DNA from: Alphaproteobacteria bacterium GM7ARS4 | GTDB lineage: Bacteria; Pseudomonadota; Alphaproteobacteria; GM7ARS4 | Assembly: GCA_014332745.1 (NCBI GenBank) | Contig: JACONL010000001.1 | Coordinates: forward strand, 154,687-218,686 | Length of the DNA stretch: 64,000 nucleotides | Direction: 5' to 3' | Shown: positions 55,057-64,000 of the stretch, in pieces | Layout: each line of letters begins with the position of its first letter | Numbering within the stretch: position 1 is the stretch's first letter | Translations under genes and position numbers: made by a program | Notes under the pieces: generated by a model | Database searches by the model: none | What the model was told of the DNA's origin: nothing | The model's input: only the letters and a program-made list of their open reading frames with translations

Positions 55057-58000
55057 ATGATGCATATTGAACGTTTTTTCACCAAGCCAGGGCAGTCCCC
55101 CTATGCGGACATCCCATTTAGAGAAGCGTCCAGCGAGATGCGTAATCCCGATGGCGTGGTGGCGTTTTCCTGTCGTCAATTTATGGTGCCATCCCATTGG
55201 TCGCAGATAGCGTGTAATATCTTATCACAGAAGTACTTTCGCAAAGCCGGTGTACCCGCTGAGACAGAAGCGAGAGAAGAGGACGGCATTCCTTCGTGGT
55301 TGCAGCCTCGAAAAGCAAAAAAGGGAACGATTGTCGGAGGCGAAAGAGACGCACGCGCTGTCTTTGACCGCATGGCAGGGGCTTGGACATACTGGGGATG
55401 GAAAACGCGCATGTTTGATACAGAGAGTGATGCGCGCACCTATTATGACGAGATGCGGTGGATGATGTGCATGCAGGTGGCGAGTCCCAACTCACCCCAA
55501 TGGTTCAACACGGGACTTTACTGGGCTTATGGCATCGAGGGCAAAGGGCAAGGACATTATTATGTAGATCCCCTTGCACGGCATGTGTCTCCTCTCAAGG
55601 CGGAGGCCATCGAGTCGGATACGTCCTATGTTCATCCACAACCCCATGCCTGTTTCATCCAGAGCGTGCAGGATGACCTCGTCAATGAAGGCGGTATCAT
55701 GGATTTGTGGGTGCGTGAGGCGCGTCTCTTTAAATACGGCTCTGGTACGGGAAGCAATTTTTCCCATGTGCGCGCCCATGATGAAGCGCTCTCTGGCGGC
55801 GGCAAATCCTCTGGCTTGATGAGTTTCTTGCGTGTGGGCGACAGGGCGGCAGGCGCTGTCAAATCGGGAGGAACAACAAGGCGGGCAGCAAAAATGGTCT
55901 GTGTTGATATAGACCACCCAGACATCGAGGAATTTATCAATTGGAAAACATATGAAGAACAGAAAGTCGTCGCCCTTGTCGTCGGCTCGACCATCACCCA
56001 GCGTTGCCTCAACAAAATCATGGCGGCATGTGGTGACACAACAGAGACAAGAACAACAGACCATGAACAGCGCTTTAGCCCACGCCACAATGCCACGCTA
56101 CGCCATGCGTTGCGCGACGCGCGTCTCCATCTTGTGCCTGAATCCTATATCCAACGCGCTCTCCAATTTGCCAAGCAAGGCTTTACCTCCTTGACATTCA
56201 AGACCTATGACGTGGATTGGGATAGCGAGGCCTATCTCACCGTCTCAGGGCAAAATGCCAATAATTCGGTGCGCCTGTCCAATGACTTTCTCCATGCCGT
56301 CGAGAAAGATAGAGATTGGCAGCTCATCCGTAGGACAGATAGAAAGACCGCTAAAAAGGTCAAGGCGCGCGCCCTGTGGGACCAGATCGCCCATGCAGCG
56401 TGGGCTGGTGGCGACCCTGGCGTCCAATTCGATACGACCATCAACGAATGGCATAGTTGCCCTCAAGCGGGACCCATTCGCGCGTCAAACCCATGTTCCG
56501 AATATATGTTCGTCGATGATACGGCATGTAATCTCGCCAGCCTCAACCTCATGGCGTTTCGCACAGCGGATGGCGACTTTCGCATTGATGCCTTCACGTA
56601 TGCATCCCGTCTGTGGACGATGACGCTAGAGATTTCTGTGGCGATGGCGCAATTTCCTTCTAAAGTGATCGCTGAGAACTCCTTCAAATATCGCACTTTA
56701 GGCTTAGGTTACGCCAATGCTGGGGGCTTTCTGATGGCATGCGCTATTGCCTATGATAGTGAGGCGGGACGAAGCACCATCGGCGCTATCACAGCGCTCA
56801 TGGGAGGCATTGCCTATAAAACATCCGCAGAAATGGCGCGCCAATTAGGCGCTTTTGCGGGATATGACAAAAATCGCACAGCGATGCGACGCGTCATCGA
56901 CAATCACAAACAAGCCGCCTTTGGGACAGGGACCTATAAGGGATTATCCGTCATGCCACAAGCATTAGATGGCGACGCATGTCCTTTCCCAAAGATTGTC
57001 GATGCAGCGCGCACCGCATGGACAGACGCACACGCCCATGGACAACGGGACGGCTATAGAAACGCACAAACGACATGTATCGCCCCCACAGGTACCATAG
57101 GCTTGCTTATGGATTGCGATACAACGGGAATCGAACCCGATTTTGCCCTCGTCAAATTAAAACAAATGGCCGGCGGAGGATATTTACGCATCGTCAATCG
57201 TTCTGTGCCACTGGCGTTGGCAACATTAGGCTACAGCAAAAAACATATCGACGACATCACGCGCTATATCACAGGCTCTATGAGTCTGAAGGATACACCC
57301 CATATCAACCATGAAAGCCTCCGTGAGAAGGGCTTTACCCGCCATGTCCTCAACAGGATCGAATCGTCTCTCAAGCAGAGCGTCTTCGATATACGATTTA
57401 TCTTTAATCATCGCCATTTAGGCGTCTCTTTCTGCACAAAAACCCTTGGCTTTACCCAACAACAATTGGATGACCCGCAATTTTCTATGCTCGATGCCTT
57501 GGGCTATAGCAAAGACCAGATAGAAGACGCCAATCTCCATTGCTGTGGCGCTATGACCATCGAGGGCGCGCCCCATCTCCGCGAAGACCATCTCCCCATT
57601 TTCGATTGCGCCAATCGGTGCGGACATAAAGGGCAACGCCTCCTCTCCACTGAAAGCCATATCCGCATGGTGGCAAGCGCCCAAAGCTTCGTGTGTGGCG
57701 CTATCTCGAAAACCATCAATATGCCCTATGAAGCATCCATCGAAGATTGCAAACACGCCTATCATTTGTCATGGCGTCTCGGACTCAAGGCGAATGCCCT
57801 GTATCGAGACGGAAGCAAACTCTCACAGCCCCTCAATGCTAGCCTCAAAGACGATAACGCTATCACTATGGCTGACGACATGGCGCTGTCAGAAGAGGAA
57901 AAACGCACCCAACTTGTCCAACGCCTCGTTATGAAAACCATCGAAAAAACACAACGCAATAAGAGACGCGCCCTCCCCACCCGCCGTAAAGGCTATACAC

Positions 58001-58635
58001 AAAAAGCCGTTATTGGAGGACATAAAGTCTATCTACGAACGGGAGAATATGAAGAAGGACGATTGGGGGAAATCTTTATCGATATGCATAAAGAGGGCGC
58101 TGCCTTTCGTAGCCTGATGAATAACTTCGCCATGGCCATCTCCATCGGATTGCAATATGGTGTCCCCCTAGAAGAATTCGTAGAAGCCTATGTGGGGACA
58201 AAATTCGAACCATCAGGAATCGTAGAAGGCAACCACACCTTGAAACTTTCTTCATCCCTCCTCGATTACATTTTCCGAGAGCTCGCCATCACCTATCTTG
58301 GACGAGACGACCTCTCCCACGTCAATCCAAAAACCCTGACCATGGATTACGTAGGGACGTCTGACGAGGTGGACACAGAGATACACCAACAAAAGAAAGA
58401 GGCTATGTCCTCAATAGCCACCACCAAGACAGAGGCAAGCAGTGGTGGCAGCGGCTATGGACGACAAAAACTCCAGCTCATCGCACAACACACAGAAAAC
58501 GAAACCGCCCAGCAACACGCAAAAATACAAGGGTATGAAGGAGACGCATGCCCTGAATGTGGCAATTTTACCCTCGTCCGCAATGGCACATGCCTCAAAT
58601 GCGTCACATGTGGCGCAACAACGGGATGTAGTTGA
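55057..58635 (+). CDS. nrdJ: Vitamin B12-dependent (class II) ribonucleotide reductase
   Basis: The 1192-residue enzyme reduces ribonucleotides with adenosylcobalamin as radical source. The start has the usual SRQFMVP-like [10 protein letters not shown] stretch. [12 protein letters not shown] and the active-site [18 protein letters not shown] (about residue 478) are clear, as is the C-terminal Zn-finger [24 protein letters not shown]. Length is typical of the large alphaproteobacterial NrdJ. No cobalamin riboswitch is seen upstream; NrdR and DnaA sites are. Confidence 0.94.
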   Translation: MMHIERFFTKPGQSPYADIPFREASSEMRNPDGVVAFSCRQFMVPSHWSQIACNILSQKYFRKAGVPAETEAREEDGIPSWLQPRKAKKGTIVGGERDARAVFDRMAGAWTYWGWKTRMFDTESDARTYYDEMRWMMCMQVASPNSPQWFNTGLYWAYGIEGKGQGHYYVDPLARHVSPLKAEAIESDTSYVHPQPHACFIQSVQDDLVNEGGIMDLWVREARLFKYGSGTGSNFSHVRAHDEALSGGGKSSGLMSFLRVGDRAAGAVKSGGTTRRAAKMVCVDIDHPDIEEFINWKTYEEQKVVALVVGSTITQRCLNKIMAACGDTTETRTTDHEQRFSPRHNATLRHALRDARLHLVPESYIQRALQFAKQGFTSLTFKTYDVDWDSEAYLTVSGQNANNSVRLSNDFLHAVEKDRDWQLIRRTDRKTAKKVKARALWDQIAHAAWAGGDPGVQFDTTINEWHSCPQAGPIRASNPCSEYMFVDDTACNLASLNLMAFRTADGDFRIDAFTYASRLWTMTLEISVAMAQFPSKVIAENSFKYRTLGLGYANAGGFLMACAIAYDSEAGRSTIGAITALMGGIAYKTSAEMARQLGAFAGYDKNRTAMRRVIDNHKQAAFGTGTYKGLSVMPQALDGDACPFPKIVDAARTAWTDAHAHGQRDGYRNAQTTCIAPTGTIGLLMDCDTTGIEPDFALVKLKQMAGGGYLRIVNRSVPLALATLGYSKKHIDDITRYITGSMSLKDTPHINHESLREKGFTRHVLNRIESSLKQSVFDIRFIFNHRHLGVSFCTKTLGFTQQQLDDPQFSMLDALGYSKDQIEDANLHCCGAMTIEGAPHLREDHLPIFDCANRCGHKGQRLLSTESHIRMVASAQSFVCGAISKTINMPYEASIEDCKHAYHLSWRLGLKANALYRDGSKLSQPLNASLKDDNAITMADDMALSEEEKRTQLVQRLVMKTIEKTQRNKRRALPTRRKGYTQKAVIGGHKVYLRTGEYEEGRLGEIFIDMHKEGAAFRSLMNNFAMAISIGLQYGVPLEEFVEAYVGTKFEPSGIVEGNHTLKLSSSLLDYIFRELAITYLGRDDLSHVNPKTLTMDYVGTSDEVDTEIHQQKKEAMSSIATTKTEASSGGSGYGRQKLQLIAQHTENETAQQHAKIQGYEGDACPECGNFTLVRNGTCLKCVTCGATTGCS

Positions 58636-59120
58636 TGACGTCATTCATAGAGCAGAAACTTGCACAACAAGGGTTTGCTTTTCCAGACAATGGAACACGT
58701 AAGACACTTTATGCGCCATGGGTGCGCCATAATGACACGCTTCTCATCTCAGGGCAGTTGCCGATGGATAAGGGAAAACTCCGCTATCAAGGACAGCTGG
58801 GCGACACCATCTCTATCGATGACGCCATCGATGCCGCCTATCTTTGCGCCTTGAACATATTGAGCCATGTGGATACGGCATGCGAACACGAGCCGTCCCC
58901 GTCCATGCGCTGTGTGCGCCTCACTGGATTCATCGCATGCGCCGCGCAAAAGACACAGGCCACCCCGCATATCACCCCACACATCACTCATGTCATGGAC
59001 GCCGCGTCCACCCTGATACGTTCCGTCTTCGAAGAACCGCACGCCCGTAGCGTCGTCGGCGTGTCCTCCCTCCCCCTTGGCGCATGCGTGGAAATAGAAG
59101 GTATCTTCTCTCTCCCATAG
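58635..59120 (+). CDS. RidA family protein
   Basis: This 161-residue YjgF/YER057c/RidA-like protein has SGQLPMDKGKLRYQGQLG and a C-terminal VGVSSLPLGACVEIEGIF, where the family usually has the conserved Arg near ARSVVG and the Glu in VEIE. Such proteins hydrolyse reactive enamines, but this copy belongs to the longer, less studied RidA subgroups. It starts at the nrdJ stop (TGATG) and is probably co-translated. Confidence 0.78.
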   Translation: MTSFIEQKLAQQGFAFPDNGTRKTLYAPWVRHNDTLLISGQLPMDKGKLRYQGQLGDTISIDDAIDAAYLCALNILSHVDTACEHEPSPSMRCVRLTGFIACAAQKTQATPHITPHITHVMDAASTLIRSVFEEPHARSVVGVSSLPLGACVEIEGIFSLP

Positions 59121-59146
59121 CCACCCCCCATATCCCCCCTATATCC

Positions 59147-59683
59147 TTAGACGCCTGCTTTCTCTATCTCGATGACGGAGGAAAAAGGCACCGTGATGGA
59201 CTCTCGCCCTTTCAGAGACGTGAGCTCAACCAACGTCACAGCAGCCTTGACATCCAGTGCCATCGACTCCAACAAACGCACACATGCCGATAATGTGCCA
59301 CCCGTCGCCATAAGGTCATCCACAAGGACAACCGACGCGCCTTTGTCCACTAAACCCTCTTGGGCCTCCACACAATCATGGCCATACTCTAAAGAATAAG
59401 AAAGGGAACGGACACGCCCCGGTAATTTTCCTTTCTTCCGCACCATGAGAAAACCAACCCCCATATGCAGAGCAAGGGCTGATGCCATGATGAAGCCTCG
59501 AGATTCAACGCCAGCAATGATGGTTGGCGCATAAGGTGTCACAAGCCGTTCCATATGCGCCACCACAGAACGCCCCAAATCCGCACGCACCAACAACGGG
59601 GAAATATCATAAAAGAGAATCCCCTCTTTAGGAAAATGCGGAACACGCCCTATGGCATGACGTAACGCCTCAACCGAATGCAT
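59147..59683 (-). CDS. apt: Adenine phosphoribosyltransferase
   Basis: This 178-residue purine-salvage enzyme converts adenine and PRPP to AMP. The PRPP motif is VVLVDDLMATGGT (about residues 120-132). HFPKEGILFYDISPLL and GVESRGFIMASALA are typical. It lies 18 nt downstream of clpA on the same strand. Confidence 0.92.
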   Translation of the reverse strand: MHSVEALRHAIGRVPHFPKEGILFYDISPLLVRADLGRSVVAHMERLVTPYAPTIIAGVESRGFIMASALALHMGVGFLMVRKKGKLPGRVRSLSYSLEYGHDCVEAQEGLVDKGASVVLVDDLMATGGTLSACVRLLESMALDVKAAVTLVELTSLKGRESITVPFSSVIEIEKAGV

Positions 59684-59701
59684 GAGGAGGGGCCTAGCCT
59701 C

Positions 59702-62074
59702 TCAATGCCGAGGCGATGATGGTGGTATAGCGTCTTCCATAGGCGCTTTCGCCTCAACAGGCTTGCCTGTAACAGGCTTGTCTGTTGTCCTCTCACCATA
59801 GGAAAAGGACAGAGTGCCCTGTTTCACACCGATAGCAACTTTACCGCCCTTCTCTAATGTGCCGTTCAAGATTTCGTCACTCAGCGCCATTTTGATATAT
59901 TTTTGTATGACGCGCGCCAAAGGCCTCGCACCATAGGCATGACTGAATCCCTTCTTGAGAAGCCACCCATAGGCTGCTGGCGAACATGTGAGGTCGATAT
60001 TCTTCTCTTCTAACTGCTTTTGCAACAGGGCGATATGCTTCGCCACAACACGCTTCATGGATGGTTCATCGAGAGATTTGAACGTAATGACGGCATCCAG
60101 ACGATTCCTAAATTCAGGAGAGAACACATGGCGAAGAGATTCCTCATGGTCGCCCTGTTTGTCGTGGGAAAAGCCAATGGCGTGTTTGCCAAGCCGTTCT
60201 GCACCCACATTGCTCGTCATCACAAGAATGAGATTTCTAAAACAGACATGACGTCCATTTTGGTCTTTCAGGCGACCATAATCCATGACTTGCAACAAGA
60301 TATTAAAGATGTCGGGATGCGCCTTTTCGATTTCATCGAGCAACAGAACACAATGAGGGTTTTCTATGACGGAATCGGTGAGCATACCCCCTTGGTCGAA
60401 GCCAACATACCCCGGCGGCGCCCCAATGAGCTTAGAGACGGCATGGCGCTCCATATATTCCGACATATCGAAACGTATCAAGGGAATGTGCATCTGTTCC
60501 GCCAAACAACGCGCCGACTCCGTTTTGCCAACGCCCGTAGGACCACAAAAGAGATAACAGCCAAGAGGCTTCGTCTCGTCCCGTAAGCCCGCCCGCGCCA
60601 TTTTCACACTGGAGGCAAGGGTGACCAGGGCATCATCCTGCCCATAGACATGCTTTTTGAGCTTCTTTTCGAGGCCAACAACAGAACGACGCTCCGTCTG
60701 TGAGACATGGTGAGACGGCACTTTCGCAATCTTTGCCACAACCTCCTCAATGTCTCGAGACGTGATGGAGGCTGGCACTTTTGTCCTTTTCTTGCCATTC
60801 TTCAATGTGTGGATCGCGCCTATTTCATCGATAATATCAATGGCTTTGTCTGGCAGGCGTCTATCGGTCATATAGCGCGCCGTCAAACGCACAGCACTCT
60901 CCAACGCCTTCTTGCTGTAACGCACATGATGGTGATCTTCATAAACTTTCTTCACGCCATGAAGGATTTTAATGGCATCCTCTTGGGAAGGTTCGTCCAC
61001 ATCGATTTTCTGAAAACGACGGATAAGCGCCCTGTCCTTTTCGAAATGCTGGCGGTATTCCTTGTGGGTCGTCGAGCCAATACAACGTAGCTGCCCTTGG
61101 GCAAGGGCTGGCTTGAGCAGATTAGACGCATCCATCGCGCCGCCACTCGTCGCGCCAGCACCCACAAGGGTATGAATTTCATCGATGAAAAGAATGGCGC
61201 GCCCATGCTCCTCTACAGCCGCCACGACACCCTTGAGACGCTCCTCAAAATCACCACGATAGCGAGTCCCCGCCAATAACGCCCCCATATCCAAAGAGTA
61301 AATCTCCATATCCTCTAAGGCGGCTGGCACCTGATGATGTGCCATACGTAATGCTAACCCCTCAGCAAGGGCTGTCTTGCCGACCCCGGGCTCACCAATG
61401 AAGAGAGGGTTGTTCTTGGTGCGACGACAAAGAATCTGTAAAGAACGCTCGATCTCAAACGTACGACCGATAAGAGGGTCTATCTTGCCTTGACGCGCCT
61501 TCTCGTTCAAATTGGTGCACCACATCGCCAACGCCTTGCGCGCCTCCCTCGAAAGAGACCCTTCGTCATCATGCCCCTCACTCTGTTCTTCCTCCTTGTC
61601 ATCCAACAAAGAGACAGACATACGCGATAAAGGACGATCCCGCACATCACCATGGGAGATATAATTGACAACCTTATAGCGGTTCATCCCTTGTTCTTGT
61701 AAGACATAGACGGCATAGGATTCACGCTCGGAAAATAAGGCGACCAGAATGTTGACGGCATCCATCTCCTTACGACGAGAAGAACGCGCATGAAGAGCCG
61801 CCCGCCTCAAAACACGCTTGAAACTCTCGGTTAAGAGAATCTCGTCCCTCGACTCAGAAGACTCAATATGCTCCAACTCCTTATCGATAAATGCCTCCAA
61901 TTTCTTTCTCAGCTTCGGCACATCCTTGACGCCACACGCCCGAAAAACCCTGAGAATATCCTTGTCGTCGCTCAACGCCCACAAAAGATGCTCAAGGGTG
62001 GCATACTCGTTACCCTTGTCAGACGCAAAACCAAGAGCCTTACGCAAACTTTCTTCTAAACGCCTAGACAGCAT
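59702..62074 (-). CDS. clpA: ATP-dependent Clp protease ATP-binding subunit ClpA
   Basis: The 790-residue AAA+ unfoldase feeds ClpP. A Clp-N double repeat (about 1-145) precedes AAA domain 1 (Walker [10 protein letters not shown], near 215) and AAA domain 2 ([10 protein letters not shown], near 510). The middle domain of ClpB is absent. A C-terminal low-complexity tail follows the D2 small domain. It is 9 nt after clpS, its adaptor, and GAGGGAGAG precedes the start. Confidence 0.94.
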   Translation of the reverse strand: MLSRRLEESLRKALGFASDKGNEYATLEHLLWALSDDKDILRVFRACGVKDVPKLRKKLEAFIDKELEHIESSESRDEILLTESFKRVLRRAALHARSSRRKEMDAVNILVALFSERESYAVYVLQEQGMNRYKVVNYISHGDVRDRPLSRMSVSLLDDKEEEQSEGHDDEGSLSREARKALAMWCTNLNEKARQGKIDPLIGRTFEIERSLQILCRRTKNNPLFIGEPGVGKTALAEGLALRMAHHQVPAALEDMEIYSLDMGALLAGTRYRGDFEERLKGVVAAVEEHGRAILFIDEIHTLVGAGATSGGAMDASNLLKPALAQGQLRCIGSTTHKEYRQHFEKDRALIRRFQKIDVDEPSQEDAIKILHGVKKVYEDHHHVRYSKKALESAVRLTARYMTDRRLPDKAIDIIDEIGAIHTLKNGKKRTKVPASITSRDIEEVVAKIAKVPSHHVSQTERRSVVGLEKKLKKHVYGQDDALVTLASSVKMARAGLRDETKPLGCYLFCGPTGVGKTESARCLAEQMHIPLIRFDMSEYMERHAVSKLIGAPPGYVGFDQGGMLTDSVIENPHCVLLLDEIEKAHPDIFNILLQVMDYGRLKDQNGRHVCFRNLILVMTSNVGAERLGKHAIGFSHDKQGDHEESLRHVFSPEFRNRLDAVITFKSLDEPSMKRVVAKHIALLQKQLEEKNIDLTCSPAAYGWLLKKGFSHAYGARPLARVIQKYIKMALSDEILNGTLEKGGKVAIGVKQGTLSFSYGERTTDKPVTGKPVEAKAPMEDAIPPSSPRH

Positions 62075-62083
62075 CGCTCTCCC

Positions 62084-62452
62084 TCACTCACGCTCCAGAT
62101 AACAACGCAAAGGATGTTGGCATTGACGCGCATAGTCCATCAACCTCTTGCTACGGCTTTCCGCAATCTCGAAAGAATAGATACCACACAGGCTACGTCC
62201 ATGGCGATGGACTTTCCACATGATATCTTGTGCCTCCTTCTGGCTCTTATGAAAAAAATGACAGAGGGCATAAACGACAAACTCCATAGGCGTGTAGTCA
62301 TCATTGAGCATGATCACACGATACATAGAAGGTTTCTTCGCACGCACACGCTCAGCCACAAGGACATCCGCATGGGACTGGTCACCTCCACCCCCTCCAT
62401 CTTGGGTTTTCACCGCCATCCTCTCAAAAAACACGCACTCTTCCATATCCAT
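62084..62452 (-). CDS. clpS: ATP-dependent Clp protease adaptor ClpS
   Basis: The 122-residue adaptor delivers N-degron substrates to ClpA. The core YRVIMLNDDYTPMEFVVYAL contains the substrate-binding DDYTPM motif. The N-terminal 40 residues are a longer disordered tail with a Gly run. It is the first gene of clpS-clpA-apt. Confidence 0.93.
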   Translation of the reverse strand: MDMEECVFFERMAVKTQDGGGGGDQSHADVLVAERVRAKKPSMYRVIMLNDDYTPMEFVVYALCHFFHKSQKEAQDIMWKVHRHGRSLCGIYSFEIAESRSKRLMDYARQCQHPLRCYLERE

Positions 62453-62549
62453 CTTCCCTCACGACCTCCTTCGTTGCTCAACAGACCATAGACCAAAGAC
62501 ATGCCACAGAGACTTACAGAGCCACACTCCATAAGACCCTCCTCCCCCT

Positions 62550-62578
62550 ATTAAGTGACGATAAAGAAGTTATGTCAA
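62550..62578 (-). promoter_or_regulatory. Promoter for clpS-clpA
   Basis: A perfect TTGACA (62578-62573) and CTTAAT (62555-62550) are 17 nt apart on the minus strand, giving a leader of about 90 nt before clpS. Confidence 0.5.
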
Positions 62579-62706
62579 CTTGTTATGCAGAGAAATATCA
62601 GAGACCATGAAAACCTTGCTTTTTACGTATCATATCGTTTAGCATGAAACTCTGTTTCTAGCCTTGTCCCTGTATGGCGATAAGGGATATTCTGTGTCGG
62701 AGTCCT

Positions 62707-64000
62707 ATGAAAAATCCTACATCCACACCCCTCCTCGATACGGTCACCTACCCAGAGGATTTAAGGCATTTTTCCATCAAGGAACTCAAACAGCTCGCTG
62801 ACGAGTTGCGCAAAGACGTCATCGATGCCGTATCGGTGACGGGAGGACATCTGGGGGCAGGATTAGGCGTCGTGGAATTAACGGTGGCCCTCCACCATGT
62901 CTTTCATACCCCTGAAGACAGGCTGATATGGGATGTGGGACATCAGTGCTATCCTCACAAAGTCATCACAGGAAGACGCGACCGTATTCGCACACTACGC
63001 CAAGAAGGCGGACTCTACGGCTTCACAAAGCGGACAGAAAGCCCTTACGACCCCTTTGGCGCTGCCCACAGCTCAACCTCTATCTCGTCCGCCCTCGGCA
63101 TGGCTGTCGCACGGGATATACGCAAGGAAAAACGCCATATTATTGCCGTCATTGGCGACGGCGCCATCAGCGCCGGCATGGCTTACGAAGCCATCAATAA
63201 CGCTGGTGCTATGGATGAACGCCTTATCGTCATCCTCAATGATAACGATATGTCCATCGCGCCCCCCGTGGGCGCAATGAGCGCCTATCTCTCACGCCTT
63301 ATCTCAGGAAAAACCTATTGCTCCATCCGCCGTATGGCCCTCAATGTGGCGCGCCACTTCCCTAAAGGAGTCGAACGCGCCATGAGACGCGTCGAAGAAT
63401 ATGCCCGCGGCCTTATCACAGGCGGAACACTCTTCGAAGAATTAGGCTTCTTCTATGTAGGCCCCGTCGATGGGCATAATATCAACCATCTTCTCCCCGT
63501 CTTACGCAACATTCGCGACTCGAAGCAAGATGGACCTGTTCTGCTCCATGTCGTAACCCATAAGGGCCATGGCTATAGCCCCGCTGAAGCCAGCGATGAT
63601 AAATACCATGGCGTCAATAAATTCGATGTCATCACAGGAAAACAACAGAAATCCTCCTCGACAATCCCAAGCTACACGAAAGTGTTCGCTCAATCCCTCA
63701 TCAAGGAAGCGAAAAAGGACGAACGTATCGTCGCCGTCACAGCAGCCATGCCCTCTGGCACGGGCTTAGATATGTTTGGCAAGGCCTTTCCTAAACGTTG
63801 CTTCGATGTAGGCATCGCCGAGCAACATGCCGTCACATTCTGTGCAGGCCTCGCCGCCGAAGGCATGAAACCCTATGCCGCTATTTACTCTACATTCTTA
63901 CAACGCGCCTATGATCAAGTCGTCCATGATGTGGCGCTACAATCCTTGCCTGTGCGTTTTGCCATCGACCGCGCTGGCTATGTGGGCGCTGACGGACCAA
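62707..64000 (+). CDS. dxs: 1-deoxy-D-xylulose-5-phosphate synthase, cut by the window edge
   Basis: This is the first enzyme of the MEP isoprenoid pathway; it joins pyruvate and glyceraldehyde-3-phosphate with thiamine diphosphate. About 430 of some 640 residues are present. The sequence [26 protein letters not shown], the ThDP motif [23 protein letters not shown], and the pyrimidine-domain [21 protein letters not shown] are diagnostic. GGAG lies 4-5 nt before the ATG. It runs off the right end with no stop. Confidence 0.94.
   Translation, partial: MKNPTSTPLLDTVTYPEDLRHFSIKELKQLADELRKDVIDAVSVTGGHLGAGLGVVELTVALHHVFHTPEDRLIWDVGHQCYPHKVITGRRDRIRTLRQEGGLYGFTKRTESPYDPFGAAHSSTSISSALGMAVARDIRKEKRHIIAVIGDGAISAGMAYEAINNAGAMDERLIVILNDNDMSIAPPVGAMSAYLSRLISGKTYCSIRRMALNVARHFPKGVERAMRRVEEYARGLITGGTLFEELGFFYVGPVDGHNINHLLPVLRNIRDSKQDGPVLLHVVTHKGHGYSPAEASDDKYHGVNKFDVITGKQQKSSSTIPSYTKVFAQSLIKEAKKDERIVAVTAAMPSGTGLDMFGKAFPKRCFDVGIAEQHAVTFCAGLAAEGMKPYAAIYSTFLQRAYDQVVHDVALQSLPVRFAIDRAGYVGADGP

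Overview
The window comes from an alphaproteobacterium of moderate GC content; no genus is named because no sequence comparison was run. The evidence is conserved neighbourhoods typical of that class: priA-xerC near odhA-odhB-lpd, aroA-cmk-rpsA-sppA, hisB-DUF2628-hisH-hisA-hisF, and chvG-hprK-EIIA-HPr-ahcY. A B12-dependent (class II) ribonucleotide reductase, a DUF4170 protein and clpS-clpA fit the same picture. The organism keeps histidine, tryptophan (in part), aromatic, isoprenoid and molybdopterin genes, so it is not strongly reduced.

Layout, left to right. 1-1.1 kb: start of priA and divergent xerC. 1.1-5.8 kb: an accessory block of secreted proteins. It holds a cysteine-rich protein and a degenerate subtilase autotransporter that lie in one frame separated by a single TAA, plus a small secreted Cys protein. 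5.8-11.5 kb: lpd, odhB and odhA (2-oxoglutarate dehydrogenase). 11.6-16.4 kb: two large two-domain sulfotransferase-like proteins flanking tRNA-Arg, then a lipoprotein and a frataxin. 16.5-19.9 kb: sctQRSTU, the export-apparatus part of a non-flagellar type III secretion system. 20-22.4 kb: nadK, moaA, tRNA-Leu, a small membrane protein and tRNA-Ala. 22.5-27.7 kb: aroA, cmk, rpsA, sppA and a DUF4170 gene. 27.8-36.4 kb, minus strand: trpE, ppiD, guaB, hisF, hisA, hisH, DUF2628 and hisB. 36.5-41.7 kb: a six-gene operon matching the ABC/beta-propeller module linked to PQQ-dependent alcohol oxidation. 42-50 kb: RNase E/G, a ChvG-type kinase, HprK, PTS EIIA, HPr, EI and AhcY. 50-54.8 kb: a ferredoxin-NADP reductase, a second and intact subtilase autotransporter, and a membrane-anchored orphan. 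55-64 kb: nrdJ with NrdR-like and DnaA-box sequences upstream, ridA, apt, clpA, clpS and the start of dxs.

How it fits together: most genes are housekeeping. The unusual content is at the cell surface: a type III export apparatus, one catalytically intact and one degenerate subtilase autotransporter, a Cys-rich secreted protein, and tandem sulfotransferase-like proteins. An interaction with other cells is plausible, but that is inference. Several intergenic regions carry short tandem duplications of 10-21 nt, two of them inside the type III operon.
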